From NCBI RefSeq assembly GCF_001748385.1, contig NZ_BCLI01000005.1, positions 62,001 through 126,000 of the forward strand: a DNA stretch of 64,000 nucleotides. The letters are read 5' to 3'. The first letter of the stretch is position 1. The number at the start of each line of letters is the position of its first letter. The DNA comes from Vulcanisaeta thermophila (GTDB lineage: Archaea; Thermoproteota; Thermoprotei; Thermoproteales; Thermocladiaceae). Below are positions 24,775 to 33,551 of the stretch, piece after piece. Below the pieces are notes generated by a model. That model saw only the letters and a program-made list of their open reading frames with translations, made no database searches and was not told the DNA's origin. A program made the translations under genes and the position numbers.

Positions 24775-25894
24775 GCCCTCCCACCACAGTTTCTAAATAA
24801 TACGTGAGCTCATCCATTACCCTATTCAGCTCATGATTCTCCCTAACGTAGGCATAACCCTTCTCCCCTAGAGCCCTCCATCTATCATTCTTAAGCAGGT
24901 ACTCAAGACCCTTTGAGAAATCATCCTCCTTAGCCCAGTAACCAAACCTCTCTGTTAAACCGTCCGGGTTTACGGAACTCAGCAACGCCACCTTATGGGC
25001 CAGGGCCTCCAGCATCGCTATTGGCAAACCCTCCCTAATGCTCGGCAGCACCAAAACCCAACACTTATCCAGGATCTCCCTCTTCCTCTCCTCAGGCACG
25101 AAACCCAGTATCTCCAGGTTCTTCAGGTCACCGTACCTACTAATAACTTCTCTATACCTGCCCTCATAAAGTACGCCCGGCTTGCCCATCGCCACGAACC
25201 GTAGGTTAGGAAACCTCCTTGCCAGCTCAAAGAATAACCAGTAACGCTTTTGTGGGTCCATCCTAGCGAGGTAGCATATCAAGGGCTCACTGGACTTCAC
25301 TATGGATTTCTCCTCAGGAATTGGATGCACCGGGTTTGGTAGGTAGTGAATACGCTTGGGATCCAGCCCATAAAGCCTTCTTAACTTCTCAATGTAGAAC
25401 ATGGCTTGAGTAAGCACTAGATCAGCCATTCTATAAGCAGTACCAAATAAAACCCTATTAGCGAGGAACCTAACCCTGGAAATCCTATAATACGGATCCA
25501 CAGATGCCATGAGCTCATAATCACGCCAATCAAAGGGATCCTGGGCCCAAATCACATGGGCACTACCACGCCTAACTAACTCGGCTATCAAAGTCTCTAC
25601 CATAGCCTCAATACTCACGTAGACATCAGCACTTACATCCCTAATAACCCTCAACGCACCCCAATAATCACGTAAATGTCTAAAAACAGATTTCGTCTCG
25701 AAATGATAATCATAGGTTATGACCTTAACACCGCCCACGGAGTACTCCCTGGGATAATCAGGATCACGCCAAGCCAAGACATAAACCTCAAAACCACGCC
25801 TAACAAGCTCCCCACCCACCAACCTCACAAGCCAACCAAAACCACCATGCCTCCTCTCAGTAAAGGACTCACTAACAATAAAAGCAACCCTCAT
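24767..25894 (-). CDS. Glycosyltransferase family 4
   Basis: About 375 residues in the GT-B fold. The C-terminal domain has LICYLARMDPQKRYWLFFEL and the Glu-rich donor motif EGLPIAMLEALAHK (E-x7-E). The frame is open to a TTG at 25924, but a TATA box adjoins that codon, so I chose ATG 25894 (MRVAFIVSESF), the normal GT4 N-terminus. First gene of a three-gene operon. Confidence 0.85.
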   Translation of the reverse strand: MRVAFIVSESFTERRHGGFGWLVRLVGGELVRRGFEVYVLAWRDPDYPREYSVGGVKVITYDYHFETKSVFRHLRDYWGALRVIRDVSADVYVSIEAMVETLIAELVRRGSAHVIWAQDPFDWRDYELMASVDPYYRISRVRFLANRVLFGTAYRMADLVLTQAMFYIEKLRRLYGLDPKRIHYLPNPVHPIPEEKSIVKSSEPLICYLARMDPQKRYWLFFELARRFPNLRFVAMGKPGVLYEGRYREVISRYGDLKNLEILGFVPEERKREILDKCWVLVLPSIREGLPIAMLEALAHKVALLSSVNPDGLTERFGYWAKEDDFSKGLEYLLKNDRWRALGEKGYAYVRENHELNRVMDELTYYLETVVGGHG

Positions 25895-25924
25895 AACGAC
25901 CCACGGACATACAAACAATTCCAA

Positions 25925-25933
25925 ACCTTTTTA
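25925..25933 (-). promoter_or_regulatory. TATA box for the GT4-kinase-GT2 operon
   Basis: On the minus strand ataaaaagg is centred about 35 bases before ATG 25894. It excludes the TTG at 25924 as start. Confidence 0.45.
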
Positions 25934-26103
25934 TCTTTATGAATGTGCAAAGGACTATTATAGAGACCTACGACTGACTCAGCACCTTCAAGTTTCATTC
26001 TAATATTACCAAGCACTGCAAGAACACCCTCCCTAACATCTAAGAAACAAACCACGGGCCCTCGTATAATACTGGCCCTTAAAAATATTCCTCATGGTCT
26101 CCT

Positions 26104-27318
26104 TCAACTACTCAGTACCTTGTAGATTAAATTTAAGAATGCACGTTCTATCTTACGCTGATCAAACCTTCTAACAACATGCTCCCTCAGCTTACCTCCA
26201 ATATCCTCCAGCTCCCCACGGGTAAGAGTCAATACCCTATCCACCCTATCCACAAACCCCTCAACATCCCCAGGCATGAACATATACTCCTCAGCAGGAC
26301 TCCCACCAACTATCTCAGGCACACCCCCAACCCTGGAGGCTATTGGTATTGTTCCCAGTGCCATGGACTCCATTACCGCATATGGTAATGGCTCCTCCCA
26401 TATCGATGGGAATAAGAGAGCCCATGCTTTCTCATGAAGATTTAGGTATTGCCTACGTTCAAGTCTTCCTAGGAGAAATACTCGACTAGGGCTGGGGTAT
26501 AACTTTTCTACATATTTTAGTGCTTTAAGGCTTTTCTGAGGGATTCTCCTGCCAGCCGTTATGTAGATCCTGAGGTTGTTCTTAAGAATCCTTGGTAGGG
26601 CCTCTAACAGTATATGAAACCCCTTTACATAACTGCCTCCGCCAGCGTATATCATGGAAGGAGTCTCCTCGGGCTTCTTCTCTATACTTGGTATTGGTGG
26701 TAAAGGGTTGTAGATTACCGTAGCCTTCCTCCCTATGCTTGGGATAAATCTTCCTAGGATCTTGAGCTGCGCCTTCGAGACGCATATAACCTCGTCGGCA
26801 TACCTTAGAGCTGCACTATTCATTATATTACTCCAGCTTATTAATCCAGTGGCTAAAGCTCTTAGAAGACTACCATTCTCTAGATACTCCACTAGGGCAT
26901 CAGTAATTAGTGATGGCTTTAATCCATTAATGTATATTGACGTATAACTTATGAGTTGATAATTATGGAGATGAACAACAACCCTGGCATCTTTATTTAT
27001 GTGTTTTACGACCGTGGTAATAGGTAATAACTTATGAGATGGAACATAAACAACCTGGGAATCCCTTACAAGTCTCTTAAACCATCTAGCATTAATTAAC
27101 AACTTAAGCCAGACCATGGGCTTTAAATCCTTAAACCAAGGCACAACAACAACCCTACCGAACCTATAAACCTCGGGCGCAGGCCTAGAAGTACCCGTAA
27201 CAACCGTAACATCAAAATACTTAGACAAAAAACTAAGGAACAAGTGCGTAGCTAACTCACCACCACTGCCCTCAGGTAGGTAAAGCTCAGTAAAAACCAA
27301 CAGCCTAGGCCTCACCAT
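26104..27318 (-). CDS. Glycosyltransferase family 4
   Basis: 404 residues, GT-B fold. N-terminal LLVFTELYLPEGSGGELATH, central MIYAGGGSYVKGFHILLEAL, and donor motif EPLPYAVMESMALGTIPIAS (E-x7-E near residue 315). The C-terminal half is standard. It follows an epimerase/FkbM pseudogene block whose last 14 bases overlap its start, so it probably took over that promoter or has its own in the debris. A cytoplasmic enzyme of surface-glycan assembly. Confidence 0.85.
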   Translation of the reverse strand: MVRPRLLVFTELYLPEGSGGELATHLFLSFLSKYFDVTVVTGTSRPAPEVYRFGRVVVVPWFKDLKPMVWLKLLINARWFKRLVRDSQVVYVPSHKLLPITTVVKHINKDARVVVHLHNYQLISYTSIYINGLKPSLITDALVEYLENGSLLRALATGLISWSNIMNSAALRYADEVICVSKAQLKILGRFIPSIGRKATVIYNPLPPIPSIEKKPEETPSMIYAGGGSYVKGFHILLEALPRILKNNLRIYITAGRRIPQKSLKALKYVEKLYPSPSRVFLLGRLERRQYLNLHEKAWALLFPSIWEEPLPYAVMESMALGTIPIASRVGGVPEIVGGSPAEEYMFMPGDVEGFVDRVDRVLTLTRGELEDIGGKLREHVVRRFDQRKIERAFLNLIYKVLSS

Positions 27319-27412
27319 GAATTAACCCCCTCAACCCCTCCTCAAGACTTATTAATGGCATGAAATTAAGCATTAACCTAGCCTTACTCACATCCGCATA
27401 ACTATCCCTATT
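27305..27412 (-). pseudogene. NDP-sugar epimerase remnant, C-terminal end
   Basis: The frame reads DSYADVSKARLMLNF then SLEEGLRGLIHGEA and a TAG at 27305-27307. This is the usual ending of extended SDR sugar epimerases (compare D(x)SKAREVLGW...SLEEGL). It overlaps the start of the GT4 at 27318. Its probable N-terminus is at 27845-27967, with an FkbM remnant between the two. Confidence 0.6.
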
Positions 27413-27844
27413 CCCTGAACAACCTCACGGCGTCATAATCATTCAGTACTACGTCAAATTCGCAACCCTCGCAATCCATCTTCAACACATCAGGCTCAAT
27501 GCCGTAATCTCTAATTAACTTAGAAAGTCTCAAGCATAAACCCTAAAACCCTCGGGCCCGGACTCGCCATAACGTTTACTGGTGGTTGAATCTACGTCTA
27601 TGTGACTAGGTATAACTGTAAAACTATCAAAACTCGCGATGGTTACATTTATGGGTGTGTTTGTTTCGTTAAGTTCATTAAGCCTAATATTCTTAACCAT
27701 TTCATTATACGCCTCAGAATGCTGCTTAATTGCGTAAATTTTCTTAACACCTCTCAATGCAAAATAAATGGGTATATCACCAACGTAAGTGCCAACATCA
27801 ACAATATCCCAGAACTAACCATTAAACTCAGGATTTACAGTGAT
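27413..27844 (-). pseudogene. FkbM methyltransferase remnant
   Basis: SAM motif I DIVDVGTYVGDIPIYFALRG is present upstream of the open frame at 27530-27757 but follows an in-frame TAG. After a frameshift near 27533 comes LRLSKLIRDYGI and the FkbM signature VLKMDCEGCEFDVVL, ending RLFRE and TAG at about 27413. Key parts are in order, but at least two lesions are present and the ends are missing. Confidence 0.65.
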
Positions 27845-27967
27845 CTTTGATCTATTATCGATCTCTTCAAGCCGTCTAGGACTATCATATCGAATTTCTC
27901 TCTTTCTAAGGTAGATAGCCATATTATGTCCGATAAAACCAGCATCGCCAGCGATACATTTTCTCAT
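27845..27967 (-). pseudogene. NDP-sugar epimerase remnant, N-terminal end
   Basis: From ATG 27965-27967 the translation is RKCIAGDAGFIGHNMAIYL, a degenerate Rossmann GxxGxxG start of the epimerase family. After a frameshift KFDMIVLDGLKRSIID matches the second strand (VxVLDNLSRSS). It runs directly into the FkbM remnant. Confidence 0.55.
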
Positions 27968-28003
27968 ATTCTTAATAAGAATTAAATTTTATAGAAATAT
28001 TAT

Positions 28004-29257
28004 TTATGTAATCTTTTGAAGAAAGTTTAGGAATTGCTTTATGATAGTATCTACGTCGAATTTTTGCCTTGAAATTATACTTATTTTTTCTCTCGAAAAT
28101 TTTTGATTAAAGACTTTAACAATTCCTTCAGCTAGAGCATTTGGATCGTTAGGTTTTACCAAGATTCCAGTGACCCCATCTTCAACTACCTCTGGAAGAC
28201 CCCCAATATTACTGGCCACGACAGGAACACCTAATTTATTTGCCTCAAGTGCTACAACAGAGAATGGCTCTGGCCATATGCTAGGCACGACTACAGCTCT
28301 CGAGTTAATATAAAGAGCATAAAGATCGCTTTTTGGTAATGAACCGTAAAAATCGATAAGCCCATCCACACCTTCTTTCCTTGCAAGGTAAATTAGAGCT
28401 TCTTCTCCAGGTTTTGAACGAGTTACGGCTAACCTAATTTGTGGCACATCCTTAGAAGCTATCTTTAGTGCTCTTATTAGTATGTGTATACCCTTAGCGA
28501 CCTGAAAACCTGAAGCATAGACTATAATATTACTATTACCATTGTACTCCATATCTAATGAGCGCTTAAGAAACTTCTCTGGAATGATCACGGGATTATA
28601 AATGACTTCGAATGGTTTTTCTTTTAGTTCAGGTAGGTGTAAGAGATGAAGATCCTTAACGGCCTTTGATACGGCAATCAATGCATCTATGTATTTAATA
28701 ACATTCCCCTTCTCGAGCCATTTAAAATAATCGATAGGAGCCTTTATAGTTGTAAGCAGTTCATGAACCTTTGTGTAATTATAAAGTTCATATTGATGCC
28801 TTATCCTATTCCTAAGGATTTTACACTTTGTAAACCTGAAAATATCATTTCTGCAGCTCCTAGTACAGGTTTCTTGAAGACCATAGGACGCGGCCCACCA
28901 TGGGCATATCAAGGCATATGAATGTAGATGAGCCACTATCGGTACAGCAGTAAGTCTCTTAATTCTAGGAGCAGCTAAGTACTCTATGTCCGTAATCCAG
29001 ATTATTTCGGCTTCCTTAACGACATTTGCTGCCGCCTCTATGAAGAGATCTGGATAGCCATCAACAACCTTACAGGGAACTTTATGAATACGAATTCCTA
29101 GATCGTTTAATCCGCTTAAAAACTGCTTATTAGAGTTATCGCAAGTTACTACGTCAAGATCGACTCCTTTAGCCTTTAATAGTGATAGATAGTTAAGAAT
29201 TACTGCTTGAGCACCACCATACCATAAACCATGAGTTAAAGCGACTATCTTCATCAT
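28004..29257 (-). CDS. Glycosyltransferase family 4
   Basis: 417 residues. N-terminal ALTHGLWYGGAQAVILNYL is the GT4 acceptor-side loop, then IIVYASGFQVAKGIHILIRAL and donor motif EPFSVVALEANKLGVPVVAS. A central insert with several cysteines (CPWWAAS, CTRSC, TKCKIL, about residues 125-155) resembles the Cys-containing insert seen in some archaeal GT4 proteins and may bind a metal. Third gene of the operon 31228 to 28004, overlapping the FkbM gene by 4 bases. AT-rich compared with the rest of the window. Confidence 0.85.
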   Translation of the reverse strand: MMKIVALTHGLWYGGAQAVILNYLSLLKAKGVDLDVVTCDNSNKQFLSGLNDLGIRIHKVPCKVVDGYPDLFIEAAANVVKEAEIIWITDIEYLAAPRIKRLTAVPIVAHLHSYALICPWWAASYGLQETCTRSCRNDIFRFTKCKILRNRIRHQYELYNYTKVHELLTTIKAPIDYFKWLEKGNVIKYIDALIAVSKAVKDLHLLHLPELKEKPFEVIYNPVIIPEKFLKRSLDMEYNGNSNIIVYASGFQVAKGIHILIRALKIASKDVPQIRLAVTRSKPGEEALIYLARKEGVDGLIDFYGSLPKSDLYALYINSRAVVVPSIWPEPFSVVALEANKLGVPVVASNIGGLPEVVEDGVTGILVKPNDPNALAEGIVKVFNQKFSREKISIISRQKFDVDTIIKQFLNFLQKIT

Positions 29258-30336
29258 CTTTTAGTTCTAAAGGCCCGTATAATAACCATTTCTGGAGAAT
29301 ACACCCGGTATATCTTAACTTTAAATCCCTGATCTCTAAGCAGTTTTATTATTGACTTTACGTTACCATGCACTTCAATTATTAATTTATTAATGTAAGA
29401 TAGAGAGCCACTTCTGGCAGCTTCAGGGAGGACATCATGCTCGCAACCCTCGCAGTCCATTTTAAGTAACAAGTTATTCATCCCACGCTTTCTAAGTTCA
29501 TCAATTAGTTCACTTAAACGTATAGATGGAACCATTAAACCTTCACCAGAGCCATGTTTTCCTAACATGATATCTTTATATGAAAAAAGCCTAAGGAAAC
29601 CAGTTTCTGCTCCAACCGCTAAATTTCTAGCCTCTATTCTATCAGATAGTTTATTTATTTCGATATTCTTAATTAAGTATTTATAAGTTATCGGTAAGGG
29701 CTCTAGTGCTATTACATGCCTTGCTCCTTTTAAGGCAAAGTATATTGAAGAATCTCCAAACGCTGCGCCGATGTCTATCACCGCATCTACTGCTTTAATA
29801 TCTGGATCATTATAAACTTCATCACAATAAATTTCTTTAAATATACCAAGCCACCAAAAAGGCACATGAAATTCTATAGTATTACCATGGAAATCAAACT
29901 TAATAGACCAAACGTTATTACTCAACTTATGTACATGAAAGTTTAATTTTCTGCGCGCCTCTTCAAAAAGGATATACGTTGTACATATGTCCCCTGCTTC
30001 AGAGAATTCAAATTGAAAGTCTAATTCTTTTAGCTTAATTTTATTATAATCCCCAAAATCTATTAAATTCTTCCTTAATAACTTAATTAAACATAGAAAA
30101 TTATATAGATCATTTTTTGTTAATTTAATGCTTATACTTGGATTTCTTAATAGTATAGTGCTTTTTTCTTTTATATTCCATTGTATAAATAAGACATCAT
30201 ACCAATTTTTACACATATAAATTATCACAAATAGATTTCTCGCTTTACGTAATAAAATATACAAGAAATAGGTGGCTTGCTTGATTAATAATTTGATTAA
30301 TAATTCTACGTGTATCTTTATATCTTCAACCTTCAT
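29254..30336 (-). CDS. FkbM family methyltransferase
   Basis: 360 residues and apparently intact. SAM motif I is AVIDIGAAFGDSSIYFALKG, followed by VIALEPLPI, and the FkbM signature is LLLKMDCEGCEHDVLPEA. An N-terminal domain of about 170 residues precedes the catalytic one, as in the copy at 16723. The gene is in the middle of an operon between a GT2 (7-base gap) and a GT4 (4-base overlap), which suggests O-methylation of a sugar added by these two enzymes. Confidence 0.85.
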   Translation of the reverse strand: MKVEDIKIHVELLIKLLIKQATYFLYILLRKARNLFVIIYMCKNWYDVLFIQWNIKEKSTILLRNPSISIKLTKNDLYNFLCLIKLLRKNLIDFGDYNKIKLKELDFQFEFSEAGDICTTYILFEEARRKLNFHVHKLSNNVWSIKFDFHGNTIEFHVPFWWLGIFKEIYCDEVYNDPDIKAVDAVIDIGAAFGDSSIYFALKGARHVIALEPLPITYKYLIKNIEINKLSDRIEARNLAVGAETGFLRLFSYKDIMLGKHGSGEGLMVPSIRLSELIDELRKRGMNNLLLKMDCEGCEHDVLPEAARSGSLSYINKLIIEVHGNVKSIIKLLRDQGFKVKIYRVYSPEMVIIRAFRTKR

Positions 30337-30343
30337 GAGGTGC

Positions 30344-31228
30344 TCACCTCTTAAGGTGTGTCCATTTATATGTTGCCATTCCAGCCAATAAAGCCATATG
30401 CCACAGTAAGTAATTTATAGAATCTAGGTCATTTTCTTTAATTAATTTGATCAAAGAACTCCCCATTCTGTAGATACTATGAATTATAAGTAAATCAGCA
30501 GGCATATTTATATAATGCGTATTACTTCCATGCCATAAACCTTTCTTAATCCAAAAGATCCATTGCTTTATTCGACTATTTATGTCAGCTCCTCCCACAT
30601 GTATGCAAAGAGGAATGTCTACAACTATCCATAGGTATCCTTTGGCTAGTACATGTTGAGTCAATGAGTAGTCGTCCCAAGCCTCCAAGCGCGGATCTGG
30701 CTTCCAATCCTTTACAGCCTCACGTCTGATTAAGGTGTTTATTGTGAACCCTCTAGCGAGAAAGAGTAATCCTCTTCTAATGACGTCACTTACTTGAATA
30801 TCCGTGATCTTATACTTAAGAATTAAAGGATATTGCTCAGCTGATGGTTCCACGAGGAGGGTTTTAGGTGCTGGAGGTGGGATAACACCGCCCTCTATCG
30901 CGCCTACATTTCTATGCTTAATGAATTTACTCAGTACCTTGAACCAGTGAGGCAGTATTATTGCATCATCATCTATAAATGCAAACCACTCCGTTTCGAC
31001 ATGACGTATTCCAATGTGTCGTGCATAGGCAAGGTTAGCCTCCGTACGTATAATGATCGCATTAGGAAACACCTCCTTTACTTTCTCAATAGTTCCATCA
31101 TTACTGTACCTGTCCACTATTATTAAGTTGTTTAGTGGTATATACTTCTTTATTGCCAATAAAACCGTGTCGAACAGTTTTATCCTTTTCAGGCTATTAT
31201 ATGTAGGCATTACAACATCTATCTTCAT
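30344..31228 (-). CDS. Glycosyltransferase family 2
   Basis: 294 residues. IDVVMPTYNSLKRIKLFDT at the N-terminus, NLIIVDRYSNDGTIEKV, then EWFAFIDDDAIILPHWFKVL with the DDD motif near residue 88, and WDDYSLTQHVLAKGYLWIVV, an acidic catalytic-base region. No membrane span is clear. First gene of the GT2-FkbM-GT4 operon. Confidence 0.85.
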   Translation of the reverse strand: MKIDVVMPTYNSLKRIKLFDTVLLAIKKYIPLNNLIIVDRYSNDGTIEKVKEVFPNAIIIRTEANLAYARHIGIRHVETEWFAFIDDDAIILPHWFKVLSKFIKHRNVGAIEGGVIPPPAPKTLLVEPSAEQYPLILKYKITDIQVSDVIRRGLLFLARGFTINTLIRREAVKDWKPDPRLEAWDDYSLTQHVLAKGYLWIVVDIPLCIHVGGADINSRIKQWIFWIKKGLWHGSNTHYINMPADLLIIHSIYRMGSSLIKLIKENDLDSINYLLWHMALLAGMATYKWTHLKR

Positions 31229-31237
31229 AAATTAGGG

Positions 31238-31243
31238 CCTCCT
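31238..31243 (-). promoter_or_regulatory. Shine-Dalgarno sequence before the GT2 gene
   Basis: On the minus strand aggagg lies 9 bases before the ATG at 31228. A good SD is unusual in this window, where first genes look leaderless. TATA-like taaacttaag (about 31249-31258) and cttataag (31261-31268) lie just upstream, so the operon may have its own promoter or receive read-through from the long operon ending 43 bases before. Confidence 0.5.
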
Positions 31244-31270
31244 ACTTACTTAAGTTTATCCTTATAAGTA

Positions 31271-32278
31271 TTACTTGTTAAGAATGAAATTTAATTCGTA
31301 AGCCCATTTTCCAGCCACATTATCCCAGGAAAATAATCTGGCTAAATTACAAGCCTTTATTGTTAGTTTCTCATACTTATCTACATGGTTATTATATAGC
31401 TCATAGAGCCTCATTACCTTCACTAAGAAGCCATGTACATCAGGATAATTAACCACATAATCCCTAAACTCAGTCCTCATTAGTACATCTTCAATAAAAC
31501 CTCTAACCTTAAAGGAAACCGGTATGACGCCCGTAGCCATGGCATCCAATACCACTAAGCCGTAGCTTTCATACCTCGTGGGAAATAACAGTACATGCGC
31601 CTCCGATAATACCTTGGCATACTCATTCAACGGTAGATGCGGGTACAATGTGATGTTGGGTATGCCCTTTAGTTTTTCGTAAATCCACGCCATATAGTCA
31701 TAATTGCTATCCGTAATTACTATCCTTATGTTTTTTATCTTTTTAAGCAGGAATGGTATTATCACATTAACCAATATATCAGTGCCCTTGTGCCACGCAG
31801 GTCTGCTTGCATATATAACTGTGAATTCATTGGGTTTTTCAAGGCTGCATTTAAATATGTTTGTATCAGTACCTAGAGGCATGTAAAGTGCCCTTAAGCC
31901 CATGTTGAGAGCCATCCTGTAATCCCTTAGGTTTAAAGTATGTATCCAAAAGCCCCTCAATGATGCAATGACTGGTTGAGTGGGGTTCAATACATCGTAC
32001 ATAACATGGGTAGGCCTGACCTTATTATCCAAGGTCATTGGCATGTGGAGACCGTATATAACGACATGGTCCTTGTTTCGCCTCATAAATAAGCTCTTTA
32101 ATAAGCTCCTATCGATGGTGCTAAGGCTTTTTATTGAATAAATAATGTCATAATCATAGCTCAGCCTTAATAAAGATATTAAATCAGCCTGTGCTTTATG
32201 CATTATTATACCGAATTTTCGTAGAGCCTTAACTAAAGGTTCAGGGGCATAATTACTTAAAACCTTAATCATACCCAT
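31271..32278 (-). CDS. Glycosyltransferase family 4
   Basis: 335 residues, a short GT-B enzyme. FTVIYASRPAWHKGTDILVN and the donor motif ESYGLVVLDAMATGVIPVSF, where the second acidic residue is Asp rather than Glu. The N-terminal domain is reduced to about 150 residues. Last gene of the long operon that begins at 41443; 8 bases separate it from the GT2 upstream. Confidence 0.8.
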   Translation of the reverse strand: MGMIKVLSNYAPEPLVKALRKFGIIMHKAQADLISLLRLSYDYDIIYSIKSLSTIDRSLLKSLFMRRNKDHVVIYGLHMPMTLDNKVRPTHVMYDVLNPTQPVIASLRGFWIHTLNLRDYRMALNMGLRALYMPLGTDTNIFKCSLEKPNEFTVIYASRPAWHKGTDILVNVIIPFLLKKIKNIRIVITDSNYDYMAWIYEKLKGIPNITLYPHLPLNEYAKVLSEAHVLLFPTRYESYGLVVLDAMATGVIPVSFKVRGFIEDVLMRTEFRDYVVNYPDVHGFLVKVMRLYELYNNHVDKYEKLTIKACNLARLFSWDNVAGKWAYELNFILNK

Positions 32279-32286
32279 CCCTTACT

Positions 32287-33219
32287 TTAATTTTTATATT
32301 TATAAGCGATTCCTTTAATGAACCCCATTAGTGAACCCGCCGGTCCATATATGAGTAGCAATGGGTTTCTAGCCCTGATGCCCCATGCTACGGATTCTAT
32401 TATTCTGTATACCATGTGCATAATCACATTGCCCGTGCCCAGTAAATCCCTATTCTTGGTCATGAAGTACACCTCACTTGCGTAAGTCCCCATTAACGCC
32501 CTGGGCTTTTCGCCGTACCTCCTGACGCCCTTGCTTACCTGTTTTGTGAAGTGATATGATACTGCCTTGGTGTTTTGGATTATTTTATAACCTGCCTTCA
32601 CTATCCTAAGCGCGAGGTCGTAATCCTCCCCAAGTATTGGCTCGTTGACGTTCATATCGTAGAGCCCAACCCTTAGCAAAACCTCTTTTTTACATGCCAC
32701 GCTCATGGTGAATACGGGCACCTCAATTAAGTGATCACTAATTTTCCTAACAAACCTCGGGAGTGCCGAGTTATGGATTGTTAGCTTCCTGAGGACCCTA
32801 GCTAAATCGCTAACGATTCCGTTCCCCCTCGTGCCCGCCCCCTCTGGGAATACCCATATGCAGTTTGTGTAGACGCAGGCCGTGCTTGGGTACTCCCTGA
32901 ATGTCTTTAGGACCTCCTCTATGAAGTTCGGCGTTAGGTACAGGTCGTCCTCGAGGAGGAATACTACGTCACCACTGCTCCTGAGTATTGCCTTATTAGC
33001 CGTGAGGCACTTATTCCAATACCCAGTCTCAATGACCTTATGCTCTATGTCCGGTACGTACTTCCTTAGTAAGTCATTTATTAGATTACCTGAGGTTTCG
33101 GTGGCCACTACGACCTCGTGGGGCTTCACCGTCTGCTTCGCGATTGACTTGATGAGCACCTCGATGTACGGGATCCTGTCCTTGCTCCCGCTCGTGAGTA
33201 TTAATGCCGTTACCCTCAT
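32287..33219 (-). CDS. Glycosyltransferase family 2
   Basis: 310 residues. TALILTSGSKDRIPYIEVLIK, SSGDVVFLLEDDLYLTPNF with EDD at 90-92, and GEDYDLALRIVKAGYKI as the catalytic-base/acceptor loop. The C-terminal helix (IIESVAWGIRARNPLLLIYG) may sit on the membrane. It overlaps the small gene upstream by 4 bases. Confidence 0.85.
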   Translation of the reverse strand: MRVTALILTSGSKDRIPYIEVLIKSIAKQTVKPHEVVVATETSGNLINDLLRKYVPDIEHKVIETGYWNKCLTANKAILRSSGDVVFLLEDDLYLTPNFIEEVLKTFREYPSTACVYTNCIWVFPEGAGTRGNGIVSDLARVLRKLTIHNSALPRFVRKISDHLIEVPVFTMSVACKKEVLLRVGLYDMNVNEPILGEDYDLALRIVKAGYKIIQNTKAVSYHFTKQVSKGVRRYGEKPRALMGTYASEVYFMTKNRDLLGTGNVIMHMVYRIIESVAWGIRARNPLLLIYGPAGSLMGFIKGIAYKYKN

Positions 33220-33539
33220 AATCGGCCCAGCAGCGCCTTCCTTAACGCCAGGTACTCTATTAAGTATTCCTTAACCAGCGAATTCGGTATATTAATGTAG
33301 AAGCCCTCCCTCACATAACCATACAATCCCCGTTTACCAACCTCCCTCCTAATGTTTAACACTAAATACTTCATCATCTTCACAACCAACACAGCCCTCG
33401 CCCTATCGCCCCTCCTTAACGACTTAACCATGTTAATGACCACCTCAATGGGCAACGCCATTAAGAACGCCCTTATTAACTGCCCAATGAGTATGTACCT
33501 AATAATTACCAGACTCTTAATTGCAGTTAAGTATATCAA
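33216..33539 (-). CDS. Small hydrophobic-basic protein in the glycan operon
   Basis: 107 residues starting at TTG. The first 35 are hydrophobic (LVIIRYILIGQLIRAFLMAL), followed by a basic amphipathic segment (KSLRRGDRARAVLVVKMM) and a C-terminal YLALRKALLGRL. I know no family. It is 12 bases after a GT2 with C-terminal membrane spans and overlaps the next GT2 by 4 bases, so it is expressed with them and may help anchor or couple the transferases. Confidence 0.5.
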   Translation of the reverse strand: MIYLTAIKSLVIIRYILIGQLIRAFLMALPIEVVINMVKSLRRGDRARAVLVVKMMKYLVLNIRREVGKRGLYGYVREGFYINIPNSLVKEYLIEYLALRKALLGRL

Positions 33540-33551
33540 TTTTATAGCTCA

